Notes: generated from the letters alone by a model not told the origin. 64,000 nucleotides of DNA from an uncultured Deferribacterales bacterium (GCA_947853665.1 CANTXF010000016.1:186001-250000), one strand, 5' to 3'. Shown: positions 42,164 through 51,569, counted from the stretch's first letter. Translations and numbers: made by a program.

Positions 42164-43426
42164 TTATGTTCCGGCTTCCCAGGAAGTAAGATAGCTGCGC
42201 TGTTCTTCCGTAAGGGTATCTATGGATACCCCCATAGTGCCCAGCTTGGTGGAAGCTATCATCTGCTCTACCTCGTGAGGCAGCACGTAAACTTTTTTAT
42301 CGAGCCTGCCGCTGTTCTTTACCACATATTCGGAAGAAAGGGCCTGGGTAGCGAAGCTCATATCCATAACTGATGCCGGGTGTCCCTCCGCGCACGCGAG
42401 GTTAACTAGGCGGCCTTCTCCTAGAACATATATTACCCTGCCGTCCTTCATGTGGTAAGCGTCTACGTTTTTGCGGATGTCCTTCTCGGTTTTTACGGCC
42501 ATTTTGCTTAAAGCCACAAGGTCAAGCTCAACGTCGAAATGCCCGGAATTGGCTACCAGACAGCCGTTTTTCATCACTTCAAAATGCTCGCCCCTTACCA
42601 CGTGTATATCTCCCGTAACGGTGCATATAACGTCGGCTATTTTTGCAGCCTCGGCCATAGGCATAACGCGGAAGCCGTCCATAACCGCCCCTAAAGCCTT
42701 AACGTTATCGACCTCTGTAACGATTACATGGGCTCCCATGCCCCTTGCCCTGTCGGCAAGGCCCTTGCCGCACCAGCCGTAACCGGCGACAACAAAATTC
42801 TTCCCGGCAAGCAGAACGTCGGAAGCCCTTATTATGCCATCTATGGTGGATTGACCCGTGCCGTAACGGTTATCGAACATAAATTTCGTCTGCACGTCGT
42901 TAACTGCTATAACTGGAAACTTGAGAACGCCGTCCTTCTCCATGGCTCTGAGACGTATCACTCCTGTGGTGGTCTCCTCCATGGAGCCCATTATATGGTC
43001 GTAAAGCTCGGGATGTTTCTTAAGTATTTCGCTTACGAGATCCGCCCCGTCGTCCATAGTGATATTGGGCTTATGGTCTATGGCGGCGTTTAGGTGCTTG
43101 TAATAGGTTTCGTTATCCTCTCCCCTTACCGCGTGAACGGAAACGCCGAAATCCTTAACGAGGGAAGCAGCCACATCGTCCTGGGTGGAAAGAGGGTTGG
43201 AAGCGCATAGCACCACGTCGGCCCCTCCGGCCGTAACCGTGCGCATAAGGTTCGCCGTTTCCGCCGTAACGTGGAGGCAGCAGGACATTTTAAGCCCTTT
43301 AAAAGGAAGTTCTTTTTCAAAGCGCGCCCTTATTTCCGCAAGAACCGGCATATCCTTATCTGCCCACAATATGCGCTTTTTACCCTCCGGCGCCAGGTCT
43401 ATATTTTTAATATCGTAATTTGCCAT
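42164..43426 (-). CDS. ahcY: adenosylhomocysteinase, short form
   Basis: Hydrolyses S-adenosylhomocysteine to adenosine and homocysteine, 420 aa. NAD site [21 protein letters not shown]; substrate segments [12 protein letters not shown] and [11 protein letters not shown]. It ends in YLTSWEAGT and lacks the roughly 45-residue insertion and Lys-Pro-Asp-His-Tyr-Arg-Tyr tail of the longer bacterial and eukaryotic form, so it is of the short archaeal/Thermotoga-like class. Next to metK it completes a SAM recycling pair. Confidence 0.95.
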   Translation of the reverse strand: MANYDIKNIDLAPEGKKRILWADKDMPVLAEIRARFEKELPFKGLKMSCCLHVTAETANLMRTVTAGGADVVLCASNPLSTQDDVAASLVKDFGVSVHAVRGEDNETYYKHLNAAIDHKPNITMDDGADLVSEILKKHPELYDHIMGSMEETTTGVIRLRAMEKDGVLKFPVIAVNDVQTKFMFDNRYGTGQSTIDGIIRASDVLLAGKNFVVAGYGWCGKGLADRARGMGAHVIVTEVDNVKALGAVMDGFRVMPMAEAAKIADVICTVTGDIHVVRGEHFEVMKNGCLVANSGHFDVELDLVALSKMAVKTEKDIRKNVDAYHMKDGRVIYVLGEGRLVNLACAEGHPASVMDMSFATQALSSEYVVKNSGRLDKKVYVLPHEVEQMIASTKLGTMGVSIDTLTEEQRSYLTSWEAGT

Positions 43427-43429
43427 AAA

Positions 43430-44584
43430 TCAGCTCCCTAGTTTTCCGGCCAGATCTTTCAGCTCGGCCGCTTTGTTCGTGTCTTCCCAGGTAAATTCCT
43501 TCCTCCCGAAGTGGCCGTATGCGGCGGTACGCCTGAATACCGGCTTTCTCAAATCGAGAGCGGATATAAGCCCCTTGGGAGTAAGGTCGAAAACCTTTTC
43601 TATAATTTTTTCTATTTCCCCGTCAGGTATGACTCCGGTACCGAAGGTATTGACGCATACAGATACGGGCTCCGCCACGCCTATCGCGTAAGCAAGCTGT
43701 ATTTCGCACCGCCCCGCAAGGCCTGCTGCGACAACGTTTTTAGCCACCCATCTGGCTCCGTAAGCCGCGGAACGATCCACTTTGGTGGCGTCCTTGCCGG
43801 AAAAAGCCCCGCCTCCGTGACGCCCCATTCCGCCGTATGTATCAACTATTATTTTGCGCCCGGTAAGGCCGCAGTCTCCCATGGGGCCGCCTATAACGAA
43901 ACGCCCGGTAGGATTGATGTGAAAAGTCGCCTCTTTTTCGTCAAAAATATCGTCCGGCATAACCGGCTTTATCACTTTCTCTATAATATCTTCCCTGAGC
44001 CGTTCCATATCTGCGTCTTCGGCGTGCTGGGAAGATATGACGACGGTATCTACCTTAACCGGCCTGAAACCGTCGTATTCGATAGTAACCTGGGACTTGC
44101 CGTCCGGCCTGAGATAAGGCAGCGCTCCGCTTTTGCGCACCTCCGCAAGCTTCATTGCCGCCTTATGGGCAAGCATTATGGGAAGGGGCATAAGCTCTTG
44201 GGTTTCGTCGCAGGCAAAGCCGAACATAAGGCCCTGGTCTCCGGCCCCGCCGGTATCAACGCCCATGGCTATATCCGGCGACTGACGGTTTATGGCGGAA
44301 AGGACGCCGCAGGTCATGTGGTCGAAACCGTATTTGGCCCTTGTGTATCCAATGTCCTCCACGGTTTTCCTTACGACTCCCGGTATATCCACGTAAGTGG
44401 ACGTGGTTATTTCTCCCGACACCACAACAAGACCGGTCGTAAGAAGAGTCTCGCAGGCCACGCGGCTGAAAGGGTCTTTTTCGAGCATGGCGTCAAGTAT
44501 GGAATCCGATATCTGATCGGCCATCTTATCGGGATGGCCTTCCGTAACCGATTCCGATGTAAAAAGATAATTTCGGTTGCTCAT
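43430..44584 (-). CDS. metK: S-adenosylmethionine synthase
   Basis: Makes SAM from methionine and ATP, 384 aa. Motifs: [51 protein letters not shown]. It begins 12 bases after the DUF465 gene and is followed 3 bases later by ahcY. No SAM riboswitch is seen; the gene is internal to a long operon. Confidence 0.97.
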   Translation of the reverse strand: MSNRNYLFTSESVTEGHPDKMADQISDSILDAMLEKDPFSRVACETLLTTGLVVVSGEITTSTYVDIPGVVRKTVEDIGYTRAKYGFDHMTCGVLSAINRQSPDIAMGVDTGGAGDQGLMFGFACDETQELMPLPIMLAHKAAMKLAEVRKSGALPYLRPDGKSQVTIEYDGFRPVKVDTVVISSQHAEDADMERLREDIIEKVIKPVMPDDIFDEKEATFHINPTGRFVIGGPMGDCGLTGRKIIVDTYGGMGRHGGGAFSGKDATKVDRSAAYGARWVAKNVVAAGLAGRCEIQLAYAIGVAEPVSVCVNTFGTGVIPDGEIEKIIEKVFDLTPKGLISALDLRKPVFRRTAAYGHFGRKEFTWEDTNKAAELKDLAGKLGS

Positions 44585-44596
44585 GATTGCCTCTGA

Positions 44597-44827
44597 TTAT
44601 GCGTTTCTGCTTTTATATTCTTCAATGATGCGGTTCATCTTATCTTTTCCCCGCAGTTTTTGAACTTTAATATCTTTGATATTCTTTTCCACTTCGGGAG
44701 GGAAATATTTCAGACTGTAAAGAGCCTCAAGATCCTGCTCCAAACGTATATGTTCCTTGAAAAGCCTGTGAAATTCGTCGTTTTTGCCGCAAAGTTCGCT
44801 GATTAAATCGTCGTTTTCTGGTATCAT
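44597..44827 (-). CDS. DUF465 (YdcH-like) small protein
   Basis: 76 aa, almost wholly alpha-helical. It shows the DUF465 pattern: DEFHRLFKEHIRLEQDLEAL, then EVEKNIKDIKVQKLRGKDKMNRIIEEY. Function is unknown across the family. The ATG overlaps the rimI stop as ATGA. Confidence 0.8.
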   Translation of the reverse strand: MIPENDDLISELCGKNDEFHRLFKEHIRLEQDLEALYSLKYFPPEVEKNIKDIKVQKLRGKDKMNRIIEEYKSRNA

Positions 44828-45270
44828 GCTTCATTACCTCTTAAAGACACAGCTTCACGCAGCATTCTGAAAGCGTTTCGCCCCTGTCCGTAATAATTTT
44901 TAATCACGCCGGCCTCCACGAAACCGTAGGATTCGTAAAGGCGTATAGCGGCCTCGTTGTCGCAGGCCACTTCCAGCCGCCATTCCGCTCCGGCTCCGGA
45001 GAGGATCAGGGCATAATCCAAGAGCTTCCTGCCTATTCCCTTTCGCCTGAACCTTTCGGCAACGGCCACCGTAACCACCTCCCATTCCGGGCCGAGATCC
45101 CAGATTATAATATATCCGGCCAGAATTCCATTTTCCTCGTAAACGAAAAAATGCGAATAATCCTTATAAAACTCGGCTTCGACGGAGGCTCTGCTCCACG
45201 GCTCCTCAAAGGAAGCCCTCTCGATGCTCTCTATCTCGTCAAGATCTGTTATCAAAGCGTCTCTTATCAA
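44824..45270 (-). CDS. rimI: ribosomal protein S18 alanine N-acetyltransferase RimI
   Basis: GNAT acetyltransferase, 148 aa, with VTVAVAERFRRKGIGRKLL as acetyl-CoA loop and LEVACDNEAAIRLYESYGFVEAG typical of RimI. The start is a TTG at 45270 with GGAG 7 bases upstream, overlapping tsaB by 32 bases. tsaB-rimI is a classic pair, which supports the family name over a generic acetyltransferase. Confidence 0.9.
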   Translation of the reverse strand: MIRDALITDLDEIESIERASFEEPWSRASVEAEFYKDYSHFFVYEENGILAGYIIIWDLGPEWEVVTVAVAERFRRKGIGRKLLDYALILSGAGAEWRLEVACDNEAAIRLYESYGFVEAGVIKNYYGQGRNAFRMLREAVSLRGNEA

Positions 45271-45838
45271 GATTAAGCTCCGCTTCCGACTTCCTTAAAT
45301 AAAGGGGCGCACACTCCCCGCGGAATTCCATATACCTTCCGCCGGACACGGCCCTTTCAAGCTGGACAGACGAACCGTTCCCGCCGTTCACGTTTATATA
45401 GCCCTCCGACTCAGGCTCTTTTATCTCTCTGCACAAATAACCGGAAAATTCGCTGCGGCCGAAATCATACTCCCTTACGGCGAAAATATCGCCTTTGAGC
45501 CTGGAGGCTGTTTTACAGACGTCAAGCCCGGAGGCAAGAGCGGCGGCGTCAAGGGACGTTATCCCGTAGCATGGCCTGGAAGCTCCGGCTGCAAGGCCCA
45601 TCGCCATAGCCACGCCTATCCTTACGCCGGTAAACGAACCGGGGCCAGTAATCGCGTAAAACTCGTCTATACGGCTTATATCCGCGCCGCAGGCGGCGGC
45701 AAGGCCCTCGATCTGCCCAAGCAGCTCTTCGCTTATCCTGCGCCCGGCCAAAAGCCTTAAAGACGACAAAACCTCCTCACGGGAGGTCAGAACCAGCGAA
45801 AGATAATCGCTCGAAGTGTCGATAAATAACTTGAACAT
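45239..45838 (-). CDS. tsaB: tRNA threonylcarbamoyladenosine biosynthesis protein TsaB
   Basis: Partner of TsaD and TsaE in t6A37 formation, 199 aa. N-terminal LFIDTSSDYLSLVLTSREEVLSS and ITGPGSFTGVRIGVAMAMGLA are diagnostic. The ATG at 45838 gives the standard N-terminus; no good ribosome site is visible for it or for an upstream ATG, so the start is less sure. The C-terminal half is short compared with E. coli TsaB. Confidence 0.92.
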   Translation of the reverse strand: MFKLFIDTSSDYLSLVLTSREEVLSSLRLLAGRRISEELLGQIEGLAAACGADISRIDEFYAITGPGSFTGVRIGVAMAMGLAAGASRPCYGITSLDAAALASGLDVCKTASRLKGDIFAVREYDFGRSEFSGYLCREIKEPESEGYINVNGGNGSSVQLERAVSGGRYMEFRGECAPLYLRKSEAELNLDKRRFDNRS

Positions 45839-45890
45839 GATTTTCAATATAAACCATTTCAACCGTATAAGTCAACGGCTCAAATTAAAA

Positions 45891-46526
45891 TCAGCCCCTT
45901 ACGAAAGGATTGGAGGTTTTCTCGTGCCCTATGGACGTGGAAACGCCGTGCCCGGGAAATACCCTCGTATCGTCCGGCAGTATATAGAGTTTTTCTTTTA
46001 TGGACGCTATCAGAGCTTCGGGGTCGCCGGTTTCAAAGTCCGTCCTGCCCACGGATTCGAAAAAGAGAGTGTCGCCGCTTATAAGCGCGCCCAGAGGCTC
46101 AATATAAAAGGATACCCCGCCCGCCGTATGTCCCGGAGTATGTATAACCTTTATCCCGAGGCCCAAAAACTCTATAACGTCTCCGTCCGATAAAAGCCTA
46201 TCGGCGCCTGGACGGATATATGGCCCCATACCGTACATGGCGGAATGGGCCGCGCCTTCATCCAAAAGTCTCTCGTCCGCTCCGTGTATCATAAACCGGG
46301 CCCCGCAGCCGGCTTTCATCTCGGCGGCGGCTCCAGTATGGTCGAAATGGCCGTGAGTGGCTAAAATATATTTTACCGAAAGCGCGTTTTCATCAAGAAA
46401 CTTTTTTATAACCGGATAATCGCCTCCCGGATCGAACACGACCGCTTCCTTTCCGCCGTGCAAAACGTAGCAGTTTTCGCACATGGGAGTTACGGTTATT
46501 TTTTTTATGCCTAAAATTTCACTCAT
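45891..46526 (-). CDS. metallo-beta-lactamase fold hydrolase (glyoxalase II-like)
   Basis: 211 aa. The zinc motif is ATHGHFDHTGAA, followed by HTPGHTAGGVSFY, SGDTLFFESVGRTDF and VFPGHG, the set typical of the YcbL/glyoxalase II-like group. The ATG overlaps the dtd stop as ATGA. Substrate unknown; a hydroxyacylglutathione-type thioester is only a guess. Confidence 0.88.
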   Translation of the reverse strand: MSEILGIKKITVTPMCENCYVLHGGKEAVVFDPGGDYPVIKKFLDENALSVKYILATHGHFDHTGAAAEMKAGCGARFMIHGADERLLDEGAAHSAMYGMGPYIRPGADRLLSDGDVIEFLGLGIKVIHTPGHTAGGVSFYIEPLGALISGDTLFFESVGRTDFETGDPEALIASIKEKLYILPDDTRVFPGHGVSTSIGHEKTSNPFVRG

Positions 46527-46972
46527 ACTCTTTTCTCCAGCAATATTGTAACGGGGCCGTCGTTTATAAGAGCCACCTCCATATGAGCTCCGAATACGCC
46601 GAAGGCCGTCTTGTCTTCGCCTATTATTTCCTTTACGGCATTTATAAATTTTTCATAAATAGCTTTTGCCTTTGCCGGAGCCTCCGCCCGGCCGAAGTCC
46701 GGCCTGCGGCCTTTCGAAGCGTCCCCGGCGAGAGTAAACTGGCTTACGATAAGCACGGAGCCGCCTATATCCAGCACGGAACGGCTCATTTTGCCCTTTT
46801 CATCCTCGAATACGCGCAAATTGGCTATTTTGCCCGCGGCCCAATCGGCGCATGCCGGGCCGTCGCCCTTTTCGACGCCTATAAGAACGAGGAGACCACG
46901 CCCGATTTTCCCGGCGGTTATCCCGTCCGCCTTTACGGACGCTTCCGAAACCCTTTGTATACAGCATATCAT
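46523..46972 (-). CDS. dtd: D-aminoacyl-tRNA deacylase
   Basis: Removes D-amino acids and glycine mischarged on tRNA, 149 aa. Signatures SQFTLAGDASKGRRPDF and NDGPVTILLE; the substrate-site Gly-cisPro is present as GPV. The N-terminus is MICCIQRVSEASV, near to the usual MRAVVQRV. It overlaps murJ by 4 bases. Confidence 0.95.
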   Translation of the reverse strand: MICCIQRVSEASVKADGITAGKIGRGLLVLIGVEKGDGPACADWAAGKIANLRVFEDEKGKMSRSVLDIGGSVLIVSQFTLAGDASKGRRPDFGRAEAPAKAKAIYEKFINAVKEIIGEDKTAFGVFGAHMEVALINDGPVTILLEKRV

Positions 46973-48450
46973 CTTAAAAGCCTCAAAAAATTAACTTTCA
47001 TAAAATAAAGAGCGGCAAAATAGGCGGCGCAGCAAAGTCCGATATTTATAAGCACGTGCACTCCGAAGAACCTGCATACAAGCATAACGGAAATCATTAT
47101 AACGTTAGCGGATAAGGTTTTCGCAAGCAAAACCTTATTGGCCGCAAAAGAAAACCTGTAATCAGGAACAAGCCTGTAAAGCATAAAAGCGTTGACAAGA
47201 GCCGCAAGAGACGACGCGAGAGCGACGCCGGAATGACCCATCGGCTTCATAAGCAGCAGATTAAAGGCTATATTTACCAGGAATGAAACAAAGGCGCATT
47301 TTACCGGAGTTTTAGTGTCTTTATCCGCGTGGAACACTCTGGTAAGCACATTAACCAAAGAAAAAAACATAAGCCCGCAGGCGTACATGCGCAGTGCGGA
47401 AGAAGTACCCGCCACGTCCGCCGCGCTGAAAGCTTTTCTTTCATAGATAAGCGCCGTTATTTCATAGGAAAGGCCGATAAGGCCTGCCGTCGCGGGCAAA
47501 ATTATAGTTAAAAGCGACACCATGGCCTTATTTATCATTTCGTTGCGCCTTTCCGTATCACCCGCAGCTCTGGCTTTGGAAAGCTCCGTCAGGGACACAA
47601 CGCCGACAGCTACGGAAAAAACCCCCAAAGGGAACTGAAAAAGCCTGTTGGCGTAAAAAAGCCACGAAATACTGCCGAAAGGAAGAAAAGACGCTATAAC
47701 CCTTCCTATAAGGAAATTAAGCTGGCTTATGCCCACGCCCGCCATAGACGGGACCATAAGCAGGTAGGTTTTTTTTACGGCTTCGTCCAGTCGTTTTAAA
47801 ATTACCGGCTTAAAACCGTAAATAACGGAGAAAAAGTAGACGACGGCAAGCTGGACCGCACCGCCGGCGATGGTTCCCCAGGCAAGATACATTATGTCTC
47901 CGGAATGTTTATAGCCTAACCATGCTCCGGCAATCATAAGGATATTAAATAAAGCGCTCGAAGCGTAAGATATAAAATAGCTTCCGTGTATGTTGAGAAA
48001 GCCCGCGAACATACCGCACAGGCTTATTATAAGCAGAAACGGCATAACCACCCGCAGTATTTCGGCGCCTTTTCTTATAATTTCCGGGTCGTCCGAGTAG
48101 CCGGGGATAAATATCTTTATTACTAATGGAGCAGCCAGCATTATAAGAGCGCAAAGGACGGTTATTACAGCGGCCTGAAGGCAGATAAGCTGCGTAAGAT
48201 AGGCGTTCTGAGCGGCCTTGCCGCCGCTTTTGAATTTATCAGCCAGAAAAGGCATAAAAGCGGACGACATAGCCCCTTCCACAAAAAACTGGCGGAAAAG
48301 ATTAGGTATGGCAAAAGCCACGAAAAAAATATCGGTAACGCCGGTGGCGCCGTAAACGGCCGCTATGGCCATATCCCTTATCAGGCCGAACACCCTGCTT
48401 ATAAGGATGCCGGCTCCAGAACGTACTATGCTGAATAGAAAATTTGTCAT
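46969..48450 (-). CDS. murJ: lipid II flippase MurJ
   Basis: Flips peptidoglycan precursor lipid II across the inner membrane, 493 aa with about 14 membrane helices of the MATE/MOP fold. The N-terminal GAGILISRVFGLIRDMAIAAVYG and FFVEGAMSSAFMPFLADK are characteristic. First gene of the 46.9-34.6 kb minus block. Its promoter is interlocked with that of ihfB. Confidence 0.95.
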   Translation of the reverse strand: MTNFLFSIVRSGAGILISRVFGLIRDMAIAAVYGATGVTDIFFVAFAIPNLFRQFFVEGAMSSAFMPFLADKFKSGGKAAQNAYLTQLICLQAAVITVLCALIMLAAPLVIKIFIPGYSDDPEIIRKGAEILRVVMPFLLIISLCGMFAGFLNIHGSYFISYASSALFNILMIAGAWLGYKHSGDIMYLAWGTIAGGAVQLAVVYFFSVIYGFKPVILKRLDEAVKKTYLLMVPSMAGVGISQLNFLIGRVIASFLPFGSISWLFYANRLFQFPLGVFSVAVGVVSLTELSKARAAGDTERRNEMINKAMVSLLTIILPATAGLIGLSYEITALIYERKAFSAADVAGTSSALRMYACGLMFFSLVNVLTRVFHADKDTKTPVKCAFVSFLVNIAFNLLLMKPMGHSGVALASSLAALVNAFMLYRLVPDYRFSFAANKVLLAKTLSANVIMISVMLVCRFFGVHVLINIGLCCAAYFAALYFMKVNFLRLLR

Positions 48451-48470
48451 CCGCTACCGGCCTAAATAGC

Positions 48471-48499
48471 TTTACATTTATAAACCAGTTCGTTATAAT
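48471..48499 (+). promoter_or_regulatory. predicted sigma-70 promoter of ihfB
   Basis: TTTACA (48471-48476) and consensus TATAAT (48494-48499) with a 17-base spacer; start near 48506. The -35 hexamer lies in the left arm of an 11-bp inverted repeat (48470-48480 and 48511-48521). Confidence 0.75.
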
Positions 48500-48520
48500 T
48501 AATAAGTTTTTAAATGTAAA
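48492..48520 (-). promoter_or_regulatory. predicted sigma-70 promoter of murJ
   Basis: Minus-strand TTTACA (48515-48520) and TATAAC (48492-48497) with a 17-base spacer; start near 48485, 35 bases before murJ. Its -10 shares four bases with the -10 of the ihfB promoter. Confidence 0.7.
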
Positions 48521-48543
48521 GAGCACAATTGGGGGGCATAGAA

Positions 48544-48825
48544 ATGACAAAGTCCGAATTAATCGAACAAATTTCGGCGTCTTATCCCGATATGACAAAA
48601 AAACAAATCGAATTTATCATCAATACCGTTTTTATTTCTATCAAAGAAGCCCTTAAAGACGGGGATAAAGTCGAGATACGCGGTTTCGGAAGCTTTAAGG
48701 TCAGGGAGAAAAATTCCAAAACCGGACGCAACCCTAAAACCGGCCATAAAGTTCTGGTGCCGGAAAAGAAAGTTCCCTATTTTAAGCCCGGAAAAGAGAT
48801 TAAAGAGATTCTTATCAACTCCTAA
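48544..48825 (+). CDS. ihfB: integration host factor beta-type DNA-bending protein
   Basis: HU/IHF family, 93 aa. MTKSELIEQISASYPDMTKKQIEFIIN and KVEIRGFGSFKVREK, then the DNA-intercalating arm GRNPKTGHKVLVPEKKVPYFKPGKEIKE, match IHF-beta better than HU. The ATG at 48544 follows a G-rich GGGGGG ribosome site by 7 bases. With sigma-54 in the genome, IHF is the expected DNA-bending partner for enhancer-dependent promoters. The alpha subunit is not in the window. Confidence 0.92.
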   Translation: MTKSELIEQISASYPDMTKKQIEFIINTVFISIKEALKDGDKVEIRGFGSFKVREKNSKTGRNPKTGHKVLVPEKKVPYFKPGKEIKEILINS

Positions 48826-48901
48826 AAGAACGCGGCTTTATATCGGCGGCACAATCCGTTTTAAGCTCTACCGGCGGATTTCGTGCCACAGGGCGGTCAA
48901 A

Positions 48902-50674
48902 ATTTTCCTCAGAAAAAATTTTTACAAACAACGCGCGGAGGATATCGAAAAGGCTCTTTCACACGCGCAAAAACGCAGAAATATCCTCGCCGTATCCAAG
49001 CTTATTCTATTCCTCCTGTTTTTATGCTTTATATTTTTATGGATAAAATTTTCATACGCATACGTTTATTTTTCAATAGCCTCTTTGTCCGCCTTTATAA
49101 TCCTCTCCGTCAGAGACAATAAGCACGAGGAGGGTTATTTATTATTAAAGGAATTGCTGAACATAAATAAAGACGAAGCAGACGCTGCCTCCGGCGGTAA
49201 AGCCCGGTTCGGGGACGGCTCAAGGTTTATAGACGCGGGCCACGCGTACAGCTTCGATCTTGACGTATTCGGAGAGGATTCTTTATTTTACGCCGTAAAC
49301 AGATGCGCCACAAGGGAGGGGGAAGAAGCCCTCGCCATGGAGCTTTCCTCTACGGATAAGAGGCCCCCCGAGGAGATTTACCGCCGTCAGCAGGCTGTAC
49401 GCGAGCTGTCGCAAATGACTGAGCTACGCCAGCAAATATACGCCTGCGGAAGACCTGAGCCGGTATCTTTCGGGGATTTTATATCGATAGCCTCCTCTCA
49501 CAAAAGGGCGATTCCGCGCTGCGTATATATTTCGGCTGTAATTTCGTCCGCCGTTACTGTAACGCTTACGGCTGCGGCAGTCTTTAAAATACTGCCTCCC
49601 TGGCCTGCAATAATTATGTTTCTGCTGCAGCTTGCAATATCCGCCCTTTTCACGGCAAGAACCGGAAAACAATATTCAAAAGTAACCAAAGCCCGCAGAT
49701 CCGTAAAAGGGTACGGCAGGATATTATCCTTAATAGGCGAAAACGGCGGTTTCAAATCGGCGGAGCTTTCGGAAATCGAAAACGGCCTTAAAAATATGAA
49801 AAACGAGATAAAGGCTCTTGACAGGATAATAAACGAATTCGACCAGAGAAACAGCGGCCTCGTATATATTATAGTTAACGGTTTTATGCTGAGAGATATA
49901 ATTCTTTCCCACAAAATAGACGCATGGTTTTTAAAAAACGGGGCAGGAACCGGCCTTTGGCGCGAGCTGGCTTCAAAATTCGACGTTATAAGCAGTTTCG
50001 CGAATTTCGCTTTCAATAACCCTGATTTCGCCTATCCGATTATAGACGAAAAGGTAATAATAAAAGCGGAAAATATGTGCCACCCGTCCATACCCCCGGA
50101 AAGACGCTCCGGAAATAATATAACGATAAAACGGCCGCATATATTCTATATCGTTACAGGCGCCAATATGGCCGGAAAAAGCACCTTTATACGCTCAGTA
50201 GGCATAAATACGGTGCTGGCCTCCTGCGGCGCTCCAGTGTGCGCGTCGGAGTTCGCCTTCCGTCCGGTAACGCTCTTTACCGGGATGAGAACCAGCGACA
50301 GGCTGCGCGAAGGCTCGTCTTATTTTCACGCGGAGCTTGCTCGGCTGGAAAAGCTGAAAAAAACGGCGGAAAAAAGCGCCGTTACCTTGGCGCTGCTCGA
50401 CGAAATACTTAAGGGCACAAACTCGAAAGACAAGCTAGAAGGCTCCGCCCTGGTTCTGAAAACATTGGTATCGCTTCCTTTGGCCGGTATAGCCGCTACC
50501 CACGATCTGGAATTGGGCGCTCTTGAAAAAGAAATGCCGGAACGGTTTAAAAATTTCCGTTTCGAATTTGAAATAAAAGACGGCGAAATGATCTTCGACT
50601 ATAAGCTGAAAGAAGGCGTTACAAAAAATATGAACGCCACCCTTATGCTGAAAAAAATATTTCCCGGAGTCTGA
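48902..50674 (+). CDS. MutS-like membrane-associated ATPase, start codon uncertain
   Basis: MutS-related protein without the mismatch-recognition domain. Two N-terminal membrane helices (encoded about 48998-49050 and 49061-49110) precede the MutS core domain (about residues 80-400) and the ATPase with Walker A GANMAGKSTFIRSVG and Walker B ALLDEILKGTNSKDK. Family members begin with FYxxR...; the matching FYKQRAEDIEKALSHAQKRR lies at 48920-48979, in frame and open back to ihfB, but without ATG, GTG or TTG. The first standard start, a TTG at 49085, would cut off the first membrane helix. I place the start at ATT 48902, which has GGGCGG 5 bases upstream, as a placeholder. A frameshift at the A6T5 run (48913-48923) joining a GTG at 48883 is the alternative. 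Confidence 0.75.
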   Translation: MFLRKNFYKQRAEDIEKALSHAQKRRNILAVSKLILFLLFLCFIFLWIKFSYAYVYFSIASLSAFIILSVRDNKHEEGYLLLKELLNINKDEADAASGGKARFGDGSRFIDAGHAYSFDLDVFGEDSLFYAVNRCATREGEEALAMELSSTDKRPPEEIYRRQQAVRELSQMTELRQQIYACGRPEPVSFGDFISIASSHKRAIPRCVYISAVISSAVTVTLTAAAVFKILPPWPAIIMFLLQLAISALFTARTGKQYSKVTKARRSVKGYGRILSLIGENGGFKSAELSEIENGLKNMKNEIKALDRIINEFDQRNSGLVYIIVNGFMLRDIILSHKIDAWFLKNGAGTGLWRELASKFDVISSFANFAFNNPDFAYPIIDEKVIIKAENMCHPSIPPERRSGNNITIKRPHIFYIVTGANMAGKSTFIRSVGINTVLASCGAPVCASEFAFRPVTLFTGMRTSDRLREGSSYFHAELARLEKLKKTAEKSAVTLALLDEILKGTNSKDKLEGSALVLKTLVSLPLAGIAATHDLELGALEKEMPERFKNFRFEFEIKDGEMIFDYKLKEGVTKNMNATLMLKKIFPGV

Positions 50675-51208
50675 TCAACGCTCCGCGGCATAAACGTCGT
50701 GAGGCATATCCATGCCGTAATAACGCTTTATAAAGGTTTTCTCATATTTCATGCCGACTCGGACGGCAACGGCCCTCGACGGCAGATTGATATCCCGTAT
50801 TGTGGAAACGACCCTCGGTCTCTCCAAAATACGAAACGCATATTCCATGCACCCTTTAGCCGCTTCTGTGGCATACCCCCTGTGCCAGAAATCCTTATTG
50901 AACAGATAACCTATTTCAAGCTCCTCCGCTCCTTCCACATTCTGCCAGGTAAGCCCGGCCTGCCCTATAAAAAGGCCGTCCGCCTTTCTGATTACGGCCC
51001 AAAGCCCGAAGCCGAAACGCCCGTAGCGCTCAAGCTGCCCGGTAAGCCACGCCGCGACTTCATCGTCCGAAAAAGCGTGCTCATAAAAACGCATAGTTAC
51101 GGGACACTGAAGAATTTTGCACATATCCGCAAAATCATTTTCTGAAATACGTCTTACAAAAAGCCTGTCAGTTTGAAAAACGATATCCGCGCCGCAAAAT
51201 GGTGTCAT
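50675..51208 (-). CDS. GNAT N-acetyltransferase (RimJ/RimL type)
   Basis: 177 aa, Acetyltransf_3 pattern: TDRLFVRRISENDFADM at the start, GYLFNKDFWHRGYATEAAKGCMEYAF as the acetyl-CoA region and SRAVAVRVGMKYEKTF near the end. The ATG at 51208 comes after the trxA terminator and has no clear ribosome site. Its stop abuts that of the convergent MutS-like gene. The substrate is unknown. Confidence 0.82.
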   Translation of the reverse strand: MTPFCGADIVFQTDRLFVRRISENDFADMCKILQCPVTMRFYEHAFSDDEVAAWLTGQLERYGRFGFGLWAVIRKADGLFIGQAGLTWQNVEGAEELEIGYLFNKDFWHRGYATEAAKGCMEYAFRILERPRVVSTIRDINLPSRAVAVRVGMKYEKTFIKRYYGMDMPHDVYAAER

Positions 51209-51217
51209 AGGTGGGGG

Positions 51218-51240
51218 AAAAGCCGGGCGCAAGCCCGGCT
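51218..51240 (-). terminator. rho-independent terminator of trxA
   Basis: AGCCGGGC and GCCCGGCT form an 8-bp perfect stem with a 4-base loop, then TTTT on the minus strand, 12 bases after the trxA stop. Confidence 0.8.
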
Positions 51241-51251
51241 AAGATAAGTTT

Positions 51252-51569
51252 TTAGAGATATTTATTCAGAGCGTCTGTATAAACGTTTTTAGGCTGTACG
51301 CCTACAAACTGTTCGACGATTTTGCCGTCTTTAAAAATAATGACGGTAGGTATGCTCATAACGCCGTATTTAGCGGCAACGTCCTGATTCTCGTCGACAT
51401 TGACTTTTCCGATTTTCGCCTTGCCTTCGTATTCTCCAGCAAGTTCATCGATAGTTGGGGTCAGCATCTTGCATGGACCGCACCATACGGCCCAGAAATC
51501 AACCAATACAGGCTTGTCAGAGGAGAGTACCTCAGCCTGAAAATTTTCCCCGTTAAAAGTAATAGCCAT
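51252..51569 (-). CDS. trxA: thioredoxin
   Basis: General disulfide reductase, 105 aa. Active site WCGPCK with Cys30 and Cys33; cis-Pro in SIPTVIIFKDG. A good GGAGG lies upstream of the ATG. A TTGACT at 51617-51622 (minus) may be a -35 element, but no convincing -10 follows. It is ended by a strong terminator. Confidence 0.95.
   Translation of the reverse strand: MAITFNGENFQAEVLSSDKPVLVDFWAVWCGPCKMLTPTIDELAGEYEGKAKIGKVNVDENQDVAAKYGVMSIPTVIIFKDGKIVEQFVGVQPKNVYTDALNKYL

Noticed and set aside
43430-44600. SAM riboswitch controlling metK/ahcY
   Set aside because: metK starts 12 bases after the preceding gene, inside an operon, so there is no leader to hold one.
48883-49122. A separate 79-codon gene between ihfB and the MutS-like gene
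   Set aside because: Its product is basic and shows no pattern, while the overlapping frame codes for the expected MutS-like N-terminus. It matters only as the possible source of a frameshifted start.
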